From NCBI RefSeq assembly GCF_047511655.1, contig NC_133401.1, positions 13,610,001 through 13,674,000 of the forward strand: DNA of 64,000 bases. The letters run 5' to 3'. The stretch comes from Castor canadensis (lineage: Eukaryota; Chordata; Mammalia; Rodentia; Castoridae). Made by a program: the position numbers and the translations under genes. Positions within the stretch are counted from its first letter, which is position 1, and the number at the start of each line of letters is the position of its first letter. Under the pieces are notes generated by a model. It saw only the letters and a program-made list of their open reading frames with translations. It had not been told where the DNA came from and ran no database searches. Shown here one piece after another: positions 57,402 to 63,404 of the stretch.

Positions 57402-59021
57402 TATTCAAAGAAGGTTTCTAAGTGCATTTCCAAGCCCCCACTGTCTGGGGTGTAGAACTCCGCCCCCCCGCTCCGCCCTGTCCGAGACTCAGCAGCCATC
57501 CTGCTCATGGTCGACAGGTGGCGCCACGTCCACAGACCTCAATGGCTGGGCACAGCGGCATTCCCTTTGACTGTAGGTCCCACAGGGTGCTGAGGTGGAA
57601 GGGGATACTGAAGTCCAGGAATGCGAATCCCGAGGCCTGAGTTCTAGCCCGTTCCTGCCCTTCCACGCTGTATGTCCTGGGGCCAGCGACTCCTGGTCGT
57701 TGGGCCTCAGTTTCCTGCCTGACCAGGAGGAAGGGCTCTTTCCTGGAGACATCCCCGCGCCCAGAGGGTCTCGGCGGCCGAGCCTTCAGCTCCAGCGCAA
57801 GTGCGTCGCAACCCAGGGGCCCCCCAGACAAATCCATTATCCCCAGGTTGGGGGGGGATGCGAAAGATGAGGTGCGCTCTCAGACCCCGAGAGAAGAGCA
57901 GTGGAGGATGCTAAGGCAGGGTCATCCAATGCGTGACCCATCTCAGACCAGTGGGCCCCAGTGGGAGAGGAAACCTCCCTGGGGAAAGTTTCCGAGACCC
58001 CCGATCCTGTCGTTATCCCTCCCGCTTTTGCTCTGGGTTAACCCCTTCCCGGCCCCGCCCCCGGCGCGGCTCGGGTTACTAAATGCATTCGCAGAGACCG
58101 AGGCGGGAGCTGAGCCCGGGGCCTTTGTAACGGAGCGCAGGGCCGCGGGGAGGGGGGTGGGGGTGCTAGGCAGACTGTTTTCTTCGATCTCGTCACCCGT
58201 GGGTGTGGAGGAGGGATAGAGCCCCCAAATCTGTAGGACATTCTGCATTTTCGCCACGAAATCACTGGTAACTCATTCAATCGTAGATTCCTCTAACTCT
58301 AAAAAACTAGAGCGTCCCCAAATCTCATAAAACCTGAGGAACCCTCCCCCCTGTCCCCGATTACCCCCGTCTCTATGCCTCCTAATTTATTAGAAAAAAA
58401 ATACCTTTTTAATTAACCCAGCACCCCTAGAAATCAAGGACATCTCAACTCTTACGTAAAGGTCCTTCCAGAACCTTTCAATACCTTTCTTGAGCACTCA
58501 AGAAACTTGGGGAACTCCATCCTAGCGCTAGGGCCCCACCCATCTCTATCATTCTAGAACTTAAAGCCCCACCTATCAGCTGGGTATCTTTTCCCACTAA
58601 ACCCCCGAATTCTCTGGAGTCTTATTCATCTCCACCGTACTGGGATGGGGTGAGGGGGGGTCTCCTTTCCTTTCAAAGTCTCAGTATTTCTCTGATTTTA
58701 ACCCCTACAAAATAGTGACCCCCTAAAAGATCCAAGAGCCCTGGCTATTTCATTCTCCCACCGAAGAAGTGGGTTCGTATTTCCCTAAATTCCGAAAGTC
58801 CTGGTCCTCCCGGACCATCAGACTTATTAAGTGGAAGGTGCACCAGGAGGAAGGGGCTGCAGCGGGGCTTACCCGGCCGGGCGGCCCAGATCCCCCGCGA
58901 CCTCGATGGCCTGGCTGGGGCTGGGGCTGGGACTGGGGCCGGTGGCGGAGGCGGCGGCTGCGAGGAGCAGCAGTAGCAGCATCAGGAGGGGGCGGCGGCC
59001 GCTGGGGCCAGGCTGCCGCAT
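30857..59021 (-). CDS. LTBP4: LTBP4, latent TGF-beta binding protein 4, long isoform (33 coding exons, 1,620 aa)
   Basis: Joined exons give 4,863 nt with every junction in frame; human LTBP4L is about 1,624 aa. It is a secreted matrix glycoprotein that binds fibulin-4/-5 and fibrillin, guides elastic-fibre assembly and holds latent TGF-beta. Order: signal peptide (about 1-30), Cys-rich basic N-terminus (50-150), EGF (152-190), Ala-rich linker and hybrid domain (216-333), cbEGF (358-399), 8-Cys TB (399-454), Pro-rich hinge (454-540), EGF (540-584), 13 cbEGFs (584-1136), TB (1150-1249), two EGFs (1249-1341), TB (1341-1392), Pro/Tyr/Gly-rich segment (1392-1519), two EGFs (1519-1620). Nearly all internal junctions are phase 1, as usual for EGF exons. 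The start ATG at 59019-59021 opens [13 protein letters not shown] and a Leu/Ala-rich signal core. Loss in humans causes a cutis laxa with lung and gut disease. No break is seen. Confidence 0.97.
31012..32222. repeat. LTBP4 intron 32: MIR pieces and a SINE
   Basis: MIR-like sequence at about 31110-31350 and 31830-32000. A minus-strand SINE at 31470-31690 ends at a (C)n run. No exon seen. Confidence 0.6.
32223..32375 (-). CDS. LTBP4: LTBP4 coding exon 32: EGF
   Basis: Residues 1519-1570: an acidic entry ([17 protein letters not shown]) and a six-Cys EGF ending ITRMACV. No strict calcium consensus at the start. Confidence 0.94.
32376..32762. other. LTBP4 intron 31, unique
   Basis: A 387-nt pyrimidine-rich intron without interspersed repeats. 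Nothing further is recognised. Confidence 0.6.
32763..33143 (-). CDS. LTBP4: LTBP4 coding exon 31: Pro/Tyr/Gly-rich segment
   Basis: Residues 1392-1519, the largest coding exon (381 nt). It begins [13 protein letters not shown] and becomes rich in Pro, Tyr and Gly ([19 protein letters not shown]), then acidic. It is a flexible spacer before the last EGFs. Confidence 0.95.
33144..33940. repeat. LTBP4 intron 30: degenerate tandem sequence
   Basis: Most of 33300-33900 consists of loosely repeated blocks (CTGGGGGC, AGGACTAG, TTTGGG and similar spaced about 30-40 bases), an old minisatellite. No SINE and no exon. Confidence 0.55.
33941..34093 (-). CDS. LTBP4: LTBP4 coding exon 30: C-terminal TB domain
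   Basis: Residues 1341-1392, [16 protein letters not shown] with [18 protein letters not shown]; eight-Cys TB pattern, 153 nt. Confidence 0.95.
34094..35940. repeat. LTBP4 intron 29: SINEs and purine-rich degenerate repeat
   Basis: Minus-strand SINEs at 34430-34560 and 34570-34760. An AGACAGA-type purine repeat at 34810-35090. Plus-strand SINEs at 35095-35325, 35390-35460 and 35510-35615. A GC-rich stretch lies before exon 29. Confidence 0.7.
35941..36087 (-). CDS. LTBP4: LTBP4 coding exon 29: cbEGF
   Basis: Residues 1292-1341, [19 protein letters not shown], ending VSNESQSL with an NES glycosylation sequon. Confidence 0.95.
36275..36403 (-). CDS. LTBP4: LTBP4 coding exon 28: cbEGF
   Basis: Residues 1249-1292, [20 protein letters not shown], with a Tyr-rich [12 protein letters not shown] stretch. 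Confidence 0.95.
36654..36725 (-). CDS. LTBP4: LTBP4 coding exon 27: end of TB domain
   Basis: A 72-nt exon, residues 1225-1249 ([19 protein letters not shown]), contributing the last Cys of the TB domain. Confidence 0.94.
36957..37223 (-). CDS. LTBP4: LTBP4 coding exon 26: Pro-rich linker and TB domain
   Basis: Residues 1136-1225. A Pro/Ala-rich linker, then [15 protein letters not shown] and [13 protein letters not shown] with the TB CCC triplet. In the family this TB domain is the one that bonds to latency-associated peptide. Confidence 0.95.
37224..39148. repeat. LTBP4 intron 25: unique part plus SINEs
   Basis: 37224-37770 and 37980-38390 look unique (pyrimidine-rich). Plus-strand SINE tails at 37780-37860 and 37880-37970. 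Minus-strand SINEs at 38400-38740 and 38830-38940. An L2-like end at 38765-38820. Confidence 0.65.
39149..39295 (-). CDS. LTBP4: LTBP4 coding exon 25: last cbEGF of the array
   Basis: Residues 1087-1136, [19 protein letters not shown], ending PPRTSVG. It stands alone between two repeat-filled introns of 1.9 and 2.7 kb. Confidence 0.95.
39385..39475 (-). mobile_element. LINE-type 3'-end fragment
   Basis: On the minus strand a GGGGG-rich stretch leads to GAAATGACCCAAGCCTTG, TATGCACATATGAATAA and an A-run. Near-identical ends occur at 14875-14975, and related ones at 3490-3560 (plus strand) and 17260-17330, so this is a repeated retroposon tail, probably L1-related. Confidence 0.55.
41252..41353 (-). 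pseudogene. Processed U6 snRNA pseudogene
   Basis: Read on the minus strand it aligns almost full length to U6. It has a 5' GTGCTGGCTTCC end, then CACATATACTAAAATTG, GATTAGCATGGCCCCTGC, AGGATGACAC and GTGATGCGTTCCATATTT. Several substitutions and small deletions affect the 5' stem and the GATACAGAGAAG catalytic region (reduced to ATACAGA). It is followed by an A-run, not a T-run, so it is an LINE-mobilised copy and not a working gene. Confidence 0.93.
42019..42144 (-). CDS. LTBP4: LTBP4 coding exon 24: cbEGF
   Basis: Residues 1045-1087, [19 protein letters not shown] with FQCLC. The 79-nt intron to exon 23 is the shortest in the gene. Confidence 0.95.
42224..42355 (-). CDS. LTBP4: LTBP4 coding exon 23: cbEGF
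   Basis: Residues 1001-1045, [20 protein letters not shown]; 132 nt, same length as exon 22, suggesting tandem exon duplication. Confidence 0.95.
42356..43308. repeat. LTBP4 intron 22: SINEs and L2/MIR end
   Basis: Minus-strand SINEs at 42380-42470, 42520-42720 and 42765-42850. 42870-43020 and 43080-43140 look like L2/MIR 3' ends (CACAGTAAGTGTCC, CACATAGTAGGTGCTTA). No exon seen. Confidence 0.65.
43309..43440 (-). CDS. LTBP4: LTBP4 coding exon 22: cbEGF
   Basis: Residues 957-1001, [20 protein letters not shown] with SYRCVQDC; 132 nt. Confidence 0.95.
43684..43806 (-). CDS. LTBP4: LTBP4 coding exon 21: cbEGF
   Basis: Residues 916-957, [18 protein letters not shown] with GSFECVC; 123 nt. Confidence 0.95.
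44137..44262 (-). CDS. LTBP4: LTBP4 coding exon 20: cbEGF
   Basis: Residues 874-916, [19 protein letters not shown]. The frame-keeping donor is CTTG before gtcggt, a poor match. A second GT four bases on (gtagct) would shift the frame. Confidence 0.92.
44491..44619 (-). CDS. LTBP4: LTBP4 coding exon 19: cbEGF
   Basis: Residues 831-874, [19 protein letters not shown] with SYRCSC; 129 nt. The coding sequence overlaps a CTCF-like core on the + strand near 44585-44598. Confidence 0.95.
44620..45555. repeat. LTBP4 intron 18: GGGTCA-rich degenerate repeat
   Basis: From about 44930 to 45545 half-site-like words GGGTCA, AGGTCA, AGTCAGG and GTCACA recur in loose tandem. Three exact-spaced units at 45359-45405 are listed separately. 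No SINE and no exon. Confidence 0.7.
45359..45404 (+). promoter_or_regulatory. Tandem DR1 nuclear-receptor-like motifs
   Basis: GGGTCAGAGGTCA occurs at 45359-45371 and again at 45376-45388, and a third diverged copy starts at 45393. Each unit is two direct hexamers spaced by one base, the DR1 layout used by HNF4, COUP-TF and PPAR/RXR. Function is inferred only. Confidence 0.5.
45556..45675 (-). CDS. LTBP4: LTBP4 coding exon 18: cbEGF
   Basis: Residues 791-831, [18 protein letters not shown] with [19 protein letters not shown]; 120 nt. Confidence 0.95.
45763..45888 (-). CDS. LTBP4: LTBP4 coding exon 17: cbEGF
   Basis: Residues 749-791, [19 protein letters not shown], ending AGSECE; 126 nt, phase 1-1. 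Confidence 0.95.
45889..46320. other. LTBP4 intron 16, unique
   Basis: 432 nt with no interspersed repeat or exon recognised. Confidence 0.5.
46321..46563 (-). CDS. LTBP4: LTBP4 coding exon 16: two cbEGFs in one exon
   Basis: Residues 668-749. Two complete cbEGFs ([15 protein letters not shown] and [15 protein letters not shown]) are joined by [10 protein letters not shown] with no intron, while all other EGFs of the array have one exon each. 243 nt. Confidence 0.95.
46564..47015. other. LTBP4 intron 15, unique, pyrimidine-rich
   Basis: 452 nt, TC-rich, with loose TCCATC/CACTC repetition. No exon or SINE. Confidence 0.5.
47016..47141 (-). CDS. LTBP4: LTBP4 coding exon 15: cbEGF
   Basis: Residues 626-668, [19 protein letters not shown] with GSFLCVC; 126 nt, phase 1-1, same length as the exon before it. 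Confidence 0.95.
47142..47836. other. LTBP4 intron 14 with a G-quadruplex-prone run
   Basis: 695 nt of GC-rich unique sequence. At 47641-47673 the + strand carries closely spaced G-runs (GTGGGGGTGGGGTGGGG type), a clear quadruplex candidate. No exon. Confidence 0.6.
47837..47962 (-). CDS. LTBP4: LTBP4 coding exon 14: cbEGF
   Basis: Residues 584-626, [19 protein letters not shown] and GSFRCVC; 126 nt, phase 1-1. Confidence 0.95.
48048..48179 (-). CDS. LTBP4: LTBP4 coding exon 13: EGF without calcium consensus
   Basis: Residues 540-584. The six-Cys pattern begins [14 protein letters not shown] and lacks the D-x-D-E start, so it is a non-calcium EGF opening the long EGF array. Confidence 0.94.
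48180..48646. repeat. LTBP4 intron 12 with MIR piece
   Basis: 48365-48480 is MIR-like (CCCATTTTAACAGAATGAG and AACTGAGTCTCAGAGA). The rest is unique, with ATTCCA repetition near 48500-48560. Confidence 0.55.
48647..48754 (-). CDS. LTBP4: LTBP4 coding exon 12: Pro-rich hinge
   Basis: Residues 504-540 ([20 protein letters not shown], then [13 protein letters not shown]). Acceptor ccttaccag, donor AATCAG before gtgcag, a weaker donor than its neighbours. Confidence 0.92.
48853..49002 (-). CDS. LTBP4: LTBP4 coding exon 11: end of TB and start of Pro-rich hinge
   Basis: Residues 454-504 ([19 protein letters not shown], then Pro/Arg/Ser-rich). Phase 1 at both ends. The hinge is a protease-sensitive region in LTBPs. 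Confidence 0.93.
49003..49643. other. LTBP4 intron 10, unique G-rich
   Basis: 641 nt, with loose repetition of GGGGCCTAAG/GTGGGGC and CTCAGAGGC words, probably an old minisatellite. No exon. Confidence 0.5.
49644..49808 (-). CDS. LTBP4: LTBP4 coding exon 10: 8-Cys TB domain
   Basis: Residues 399-454. [19 protein letters not shown] has the CCC triplet diagnostic of TB domains; NIT is an N-glycosylation sequon. Confidence 0.95.
50028..50150 (-). CDS. LTBP4: LTBP4 coding exon 9: calcium-binding EGF
   Basis: Residues 358-399. Calcium consensus DVDEC plus N and Y/T positions ([12 protein letters not shown]). It ends ATC T before gtgagc, so the junction codes Ser. Confidence 0.95.
50247..50321 (-). 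CDS. LTBP4: LTBP4 coding exon 8: end of hybrid domain
   Basis: A 75-nt exon, residues 333-358 ([16 protein letters not shown]), the last two Cys of the hybrid domain, just before the first cbEGF. Confidence 0.93.
   Translation of the reverse strand, partial: GTPTEQVAQMDRVRLALRGLMDPV
50322..50695. other. LTBP4 intron 7, unique
   Basis: 374 nt with nothing recognised beyond splice sites. Confidence 0.5.
50696..50798 (-). CDS. LTBP4: LTBP4 coding exon 7: hybrid domain core
   Basis: Residues 299-333, with the CC pair ([19 protein letters not shown]) typical of LTBP/fibrillin hybrid domains. Phase 0 in, phase 1 out. Confidence 0.94.
50875..51122 (-). CDS. LTBP4: LTBP4 coding exon 6: Ala/Glu helix and start of hybrid domain
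   Basis: Residues 216-298: [20 protein letters not shown], an [13 protein letters not shown] stretch likely to be helical, and the first Cys of the hybrid domain ([12 protein letters not shown]). The donor gtgaga leaves phase 0. Confidence 0.94.
51296..51487 (-). CDS. LTBP4: LTBP4 coding exon 5 (first shared exon): EGF-like domain 1
   Basis: Residues 152-216. A six-Cys non-calcium EGF ([19 protein letters not shown]), then the conserved linker [15 protein letters not shown]. It can accept either the long-form exon 4 or the short-form first exon, both phase 1. Confidence 0.95.
51488..54680. other. LTBP4 intron before shared exon 5: unique, with degenerate minisatellite
   Basis: Almost free of SINEs. 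51680-52100 holds CCCGCCCA/ATTGGCT-type loose repeats. 52200-52540 is GC-rich. 52560-53560 is a degenerate G/A-rich tandem array with recurring TCTGGGG, GAGACAGGA, CTAGGAAACAGGA words. 53640-54230 is GC-rich with CpGs ahead of the short-form exon. No further exon supported. Confidence 0.6.
54681..54930 (-). CDS. LTBP4: LTBP4 short-isoform first exon (alternative start, LTBP4S 1,552 aa)
   Basis: The ATG at 54928-54930 lies in a strong Kozak context (GCCATGG) and opens [20 protein letters not shown], a clear signal peptide. Then come a basic linker and a Cys-containing segment ([20 protein letters not shown]). It ends GCC T before gtgagt (phase 1), so it splices to 51487 in frame, giving [14 protein letters not shown]. 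It replaces the four exons of the long form. The two starts imply two promoters, as known for LTBP4 in human and mouse. Confidence 0.95.
54931..55160 (-). promoter_or_regulatory. LTBP4: LTBP4 short-form promoter / CpG island
   Basis: Very GC- and CpG-rich, without a TATA box, directly upstream of the short-form start codon; the island also covers the first exon. GC boxes and long C-runs abound. Promoter identity is inferred from position and composition. Confidence 0.7.
55161..56140. other. LTBP4 long-form intron 4, unique
   Basis: Repeat-poor, moderately GC-rich, with no exon seen. It lies just upstream of the short-form promoter and could hold its control elements. Confidence 0.5.
56141..56250 (-). 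CDS. LTBP4: LTBP4L coding exon 4: Arg-rich linker
   Basis: Residues 115-152 ([18 protein letters not shown] and a second Arg-rich block). The basic stretches fit the matrix/heparin-binding N-terminus of LTBPs and include possible furin-type RRRR sites. The donor leaves phase 1 into the shared exon at 51487. Confidence 0.9.
56251..56724. repeat. LTBP4 long-form intron 3 with purine-rich AGACAGA repeat
   Basis: 56420-56665 is almost pure A/G on the + strand, with GAGAGGAG and AGACAGAAACAGAGA words. No exon. Confidence 0.7.
56725..56860 (-). CDS. LTBP4: LTBP4L coding exon 3: Cys/Pro-rich N-terminal segment
   Basis: Residues 70-115 ([17 protein letters not shown], then Pro/Ser-rich and VSLNWQPLT). 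The acceptor taken is ctctgaag, because it alone restores Arg-Ala-Ser-Cys across the junction. An alternative tgcag 10 bases on would break the frame. Donor CTGAC before gtaagt (phase 2). Confidence 0.87.
57027..57085 (-). CDS. LTBP4: LTBP4L coding exon 2: short Cys-rich segment
   Basis: A 59-nt exon for residues 50-70 ([19 protein letters not shown]). Acceptor tttatatag, donor CGAG before gtgggt. It enters in phase 2 and leaves in phase 1, consistent with both neighbours. Confidence 0.88.
57086..58872. repeat. LTBP4 long-form intron 1: (TA)n tract, MIR pieces, degenerate blocks
   Basis: MIR-like pieces at 57180-57245 and 57625-57740. (TA)19 at 57352-57390 followed by T9. A CpG-rich patch at 58040-58150. 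58270-58740 shows loose tandem words (CCCCTAAA, CTAGAA, CTCTCTGG). No exon. Confidence 0.6.
57352..57390. repeat. (TA)19 microsatellite
   Basis: Uninterrupted TA dinucleotides followed by a T9 run in the first intron of the long LTBP4 form; likely length-variable. Confidence 0.95.
58873..59021 (-). CDS. LTBP4: LTBP4L coding exon 1: signal peptide
   Basis: Residues 1-49, with the signal-peptide core [15 protein letters not shown] and a short Ser/Pro repeat. The donor is GGCCGG before gtaagc. A GTG-started extension upstream is open in frame, but the ATG here matches the expected N-terminus. Confidence 0.93.
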
Positions 59022-59240
59022 CGTGTCTGGCGCGGAGTCCGGCTCCGGACAGGAGGTCTGTCCAGCGGGTCCAGCTCTGCCCGGCCCAGCCCCGCCCCCT
59101 CCCCCCGCCCCCGCCGGAGGCCGACTCACTTTCTCCACTGTCCAAGCCGGGACTGCGAACTTCCCGCCAATCAGAGCCCTGCGCTGCCTGCGCTCCCCAT
59201 GTGGCCAATCGGGCGGCGTCAGGGGCGGGGCTAGATGGAC
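59022..59240 (-). promoter_or_regulatory. LTBP4: LTBP4 long-form promoter: CpG island with two CCAAT boxes, GC box, E2F-like site
   Basis: CpG-rich and TATA-less. On the minus strand ATTGG (CCAAT on the plus strand) occurs at 59168-59172 and 59205-59209, and a GGGGCGGGGC box lies at 59222-59231. CTGATTGGCGGGAA at 59161-59174 overlaps a CCAAT box with an E2F-like TTGGCGGGAA. The start site probably lies between about 59040 and 59150. Confidence 0.65.
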
Positions 59241-62200
59241 AGGTGCGGGGCGGGGGACCCTTGGGAGCCTGGAGTTCTCCAGGCAGTGGAAGGAAACCTG
59301 GAATCAGGTTCTGATCCCGTGAACCCTCTTGTGAAGCAGAGGCCCTAAGTGAGGGGAGGCTTACAACCTGGAAGAATGTGCAGGGTGGGGTAGGGTCCCC
59401 TGTGCTAGATTCCGGCTGGCAAGCCTCATCCCTTGCTCACAGTTCTGGGAAATTTCTGTCAGAATTTAGGTCTCTGGCTGGTGGACCTTCCCCCCCCCGC
59501 CCATGGTGCCCATTCCCACTGGAGGGACTAAAGATTCTGAGGACGGGATGGGCATGGTGATGCACGCCTATAATTCCAGCACTCGAGAGGCTGAGGCAGG
59601 AGGAGCTCTAATTCCAGGCCAACCTGGGCTACATAGTGAGATCCTGACACCCTGCAACCCCCCCCCCAAAAAAGAACAACAACAAAAAAAGATTATGAGG
59701 CATACAATGCTAAATCCTGCTCCAGGTCCAGGTCCCGCCCCTCCGAAGGTCCCAGGCCCACATTAGGCCTTCCCAAAGGATTTGGACCCAAGGCTCTGTC
59801 CTACATCGTTCCAGGATCACCATCCGCAAAAGCTTGTTCCTCTTAAATTCTGCCCTTTGGTGGACCCAGGCTCCGCCCGTGACCCACGGACGGGTTCCCA
59901 GCCTCCTTCTGCTCCACTCTCCGCTACCATCCCTAGAAGATACCAGACCTCCTTCCTTGCTTGAACCTTTAGTCTCAAAAAAGCACCCTCCCGTCCCCCG
60001 AATAATAGACTTTCTCCTTAGAAAGTTCATGTCTCCTTTCCTAAGGACCGCCGTGGTCAACAGCCCTAGGCTACAGGGGATCTAAAACCCCATTCACACC
60101 CCTTTAGTTGGTTCTAGGCTCTAAGCCCAGCTCCAAAATCAGATGATCTCAAGACAATTCCTTCCCTTCCTTATAAATTCAACTTAAAGCCCTTTTCTCA
60201 GACTCACAAGCCCCGCCTTTCTTCTCCAAAGGCACCGCCTCCAGGGCTTCAGACCCCGCCCCTTAGTCATCTCCTTTTCTGAGCAGAAACCCATAGGCCT
60301 TCCCAGACAGAACTGGAATACAGTTCCACACGTAGGATCCCACACCACACCCCTTCCATGTTTGCTCTGCTTCTGGGTTCCCGGCCCATCTCTCTGCAGT
60401 TTGGTGCTTGAAGTTTTCCTTTCTATAGCGTAAGCCCCGCCCCCAAAGGCACAGAGGTTCTGTCCACACAGGCTACGAGGGCCACAGGCCCTCAATGCAG
60501 GGTCCACTCAGACCAAATTCCTGCTTTTCTGATGGAAGGTGTACAAGATGGACCCTTTTTCCCTCCCTTGCAGTGAGATACACGGATGACTCACACAGCC
60601 ACACTCACACCGTTAGTGCCACCTACAGCAATCCACACCTCCGTCCCACACTGACACCTAGAAATCTGGGACCACCCCACCATCCAGGGACACACAGCCC
60701 CCTGGAGCAGTAACAATGACACTCATATCTCATTCACAGCCATTCGTGGGCTGACCCAGTGCAATGATGGAGTGCCTGGTTCTGTCCACTAAATATGCTC
60801 TGGCCTCTGCCTTTATAAGGCTTCAAAAATCCCTGTTCACATGGCCTTGCAGGACACTGTGTCCCTCACCCGTTTCCCCTCTCCCCACATCCTACCCTGT
60901 GGCTGGAGCATTTGCTGGGGGCGCTGGCGAAATTTCTCCCTTCTGCCTGGGATCCAGGGCATCTTCAATGCTCGTTGCTAGGCAACAGCCTTGGGCTCAC
61001 CACTGCAACTTCCGGGGATGGTATCGGCTTCCCTTCCCCCCAGAATTTGGAGTCCTTTCTCATCTCCTGGGATCTATTTATCCCTAGATCCTGATCTGAT
61101 CCCAACTCTTCAGAAACCCTCGGAGTTCTAGACCCCTGGCACTCCCCATCATTCTCCCCTCCACAGTCTTATCCTTAGTATTATTTTAAGAAAGAAAGAA
61201 AGAAAGGAAGGAAGGAAAGGTAGAAAAGGAAGGAAAGGAAGGAAGGAAGAAAGAAAGAAAGAAAGAAACACCAGCCGGGCGCTGGTGGCTCATGCCTGTA
61301 ATCCTAGCTACTCAGGAGACAGAGATCAGGAGAATCATGGTTTGAAGCCAGCCTGGGCAAGTAGTTTGTGAGACTCCAATCTCGGAAAAAAAAAATTACA
61401 AAAAAAAGGGATGGTGGAGTGGTTGAAAGTGTAGGCCCTGAGTTCAAATCCCAGTACTGCAAAAAGAAAGAAAAAGGAAACACCAACCCTTCAGCATTCT
61501 AGATTTAACAAGACTCCATCTTTCTCTATTACTTCTAGAATCATGAGCATTCTAGATACAAGAGATCTCTGGCATGGAAAAATAACCTCAATATTCTAGA
61601 TGTCAGACCATTATACAATATCCACATATTCTAGATTTCCAACACTTTAGCCCTCCTACCCCACTCTTTCCAGAATCTCCATCAGTTATACTTCTCCCAG
61701 TATTTTGAGTGTCCCAGAGTGTTTCATTTTGCTTTGTTTTGTTTAAATTCCATGGCTGGGGATGTAGCTAGTGGCAGAGCACTTGCCTAGCATGCATGAG
61801 GCCCTGGGTTCCATCCAAAACCCTCCCAAGAGTTTGAGATTCACAGGTATTCCAGAACACCCAACTTTTAGAATCACTCACCTTTTAGGTCTCCCATTTA
61901 TTCTAGATTATCTGAAAATCAAGAATCCCATACCAGCCATTCATGGTGCTACTGCCACCTACGGCAACCCACACCTCCATTCCATGTTAGAAATCTGGGT
62001 TTTCCCACCATCCAGGGACACATAGCCCCCTAGAGCAGTAAGGATGCCACTGTAATTCAAGCTACTTGAGAAGTGGAGACAGGAGGATGGAGGTTCGTGG
62101 CCAGTCTCAGGAAAAAGCTTTAGCTTATCTGAAAAAAATAGCTAAAGCAGAAAGGACTGGATACGTGGCTCAAGTAGTAGAGTGCCTGCCTAGCAAGCAT

Positions 62201-63404
62201 GAGGTCCTGAGTTCAAACCCCAGTACCACCAAAAAAAAAAAAAAGAACATGCTATTATGAATTTCTTAGAATGCAAACAAATGCCCTACTGCTCTGGAAG
62301 GACAGAAAGCCCAGACTCCCCTTCTCTGTATGTCCCAGAATCCAGATTCCTTTCTGCCTCTCATAATTCTTAGCAATTCAGAAATTATGGCATGCAAAAT
62401 ATTCCTACTAGCAGAGATTCACAGGTATTCGATGACTGTCTCCCATTCCAGAATCAGTGGTTTTTCCAGGTCTTTTTTATCAGAAATATCTACATCTGGA
62501 TTCTCTAATATGCAGAGGAGAATCCTAATATTGCTAATCCACTGATATTCCAGAATAGCCCTGGGTTCTAGATTCCCTAGCATTCTGGACCCTCTGCACA
62601 CCCTGGCATCTCAGAAACTAGGATTCTGGAATTAGCATACTCTAAAAACCCTTGCTCCTAGTCTGGCCAACTTCCTCTCCTCCTCATTGGCCAAAGTTAA
62701 AGATGAAGAAAACTTCTCTGAAAAAGTGCCAGAGAAGCAGGCATGATTTGGAGAAAACCCCCAAAGGCAGCAGCCTAAAGCCAGTGGCATGTCCCCACAC
62801 AGGAAAGGGGTGAGGGGCTGGGCAAAGAGTTTGCAATGGCGAAGTTTAGGTACAAATAAATGTTAAAGATGAGCCAATCACTTAGTCAACACCTGGGCTT
62901 CTGCCTACCTGCAGTCATTCACCCTGCTGGAAGTAACAGTTCCCTAATTCTGTCTTCAGGAACTGCTCTTCTACTCTGTCTGCACGGGGCTGACCTCACC
63001 TCCTAGCTCATGAGGGCTCACAACCTCATCACCCTGTCCATAGTGAATGGCTCAGGACAGTCATATGACTCAACTAAAGCCTGTAAGAACTACTCCTGTG
63101 ATTTTTGCTGCTGCTAGAAAGAAAAAAAAAGTTAAGGAGCTTCCTGGAATTATCTTGCCACTCAGAGGAGAAAACCTTTGCATCCAAGAGGAAAGCAAAG
63201 GTATGAGATGGAAAGACATTCTGGACGAGTATTTGCACCCCTGGATCCGGCCATGCCTGAAGCCAGAATGTAAGTCAATACATTTCTTTGCTAAAACCAG
63301 GAGGGGCCAAATATTCCCAAATTTACAGCAGGAACCTGATTGGGTCCCATATCTCCCCCATCCCTTCCCTGGGGATCCCAAAACCTACTAAGAATGCAAA
63401 CAAG
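59241..63404. repeat. LTBP4-SHKBP1 spacer: SINEs, purine microsatellite, ATTCTAG-rich degenerate DNA
   Basis: Plus-strand SINEs at 59540-59700, 61273-61480, 61755-61820 and 62045-62240. (GAAA/GGAA)n at 61188-61268. 59700-60470 contains loose CCCCGCC/AGGCT words. 61490-62640 is rich in ATTCTAGA words. A local duplication joins 60616-60716 and 61950-62045. 62650-63400 is unique or old repeat of unknown family. No gene supported. Confidence 0.65.
61188..61268. repeat. (GAAA/GGAA)n microsatellite
   Basis: About 80 bases of AAAG and AAGG units directly before a plus-strand SINE. Confidence 0.9.

Noticed and set aside
59019-59138. Upstream in-frame extension of LTBP4L starting at 59138
   Set aside because: The codon is GTG, not ATG, and the ATG at 59019-59021 gives the expected N-terminus and signal peptide.
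58769-59314. Plus-strand open frame of 181 codons opposite LTBP4L exon 1
   Set aside because: Antisense of a GC-rich exon and CpG island, where stops are rare by composition. No family resemblance.
3100-62240. tRNA genes suggested by GGTAGAGC and GTTCAAACC boxes in many places
   Set aside because: These are A and B box remnants in the tRNA-like tail of a dispersed SINE with an A-rich end. They do not fold as complete tRNAs and occur dozens of times.
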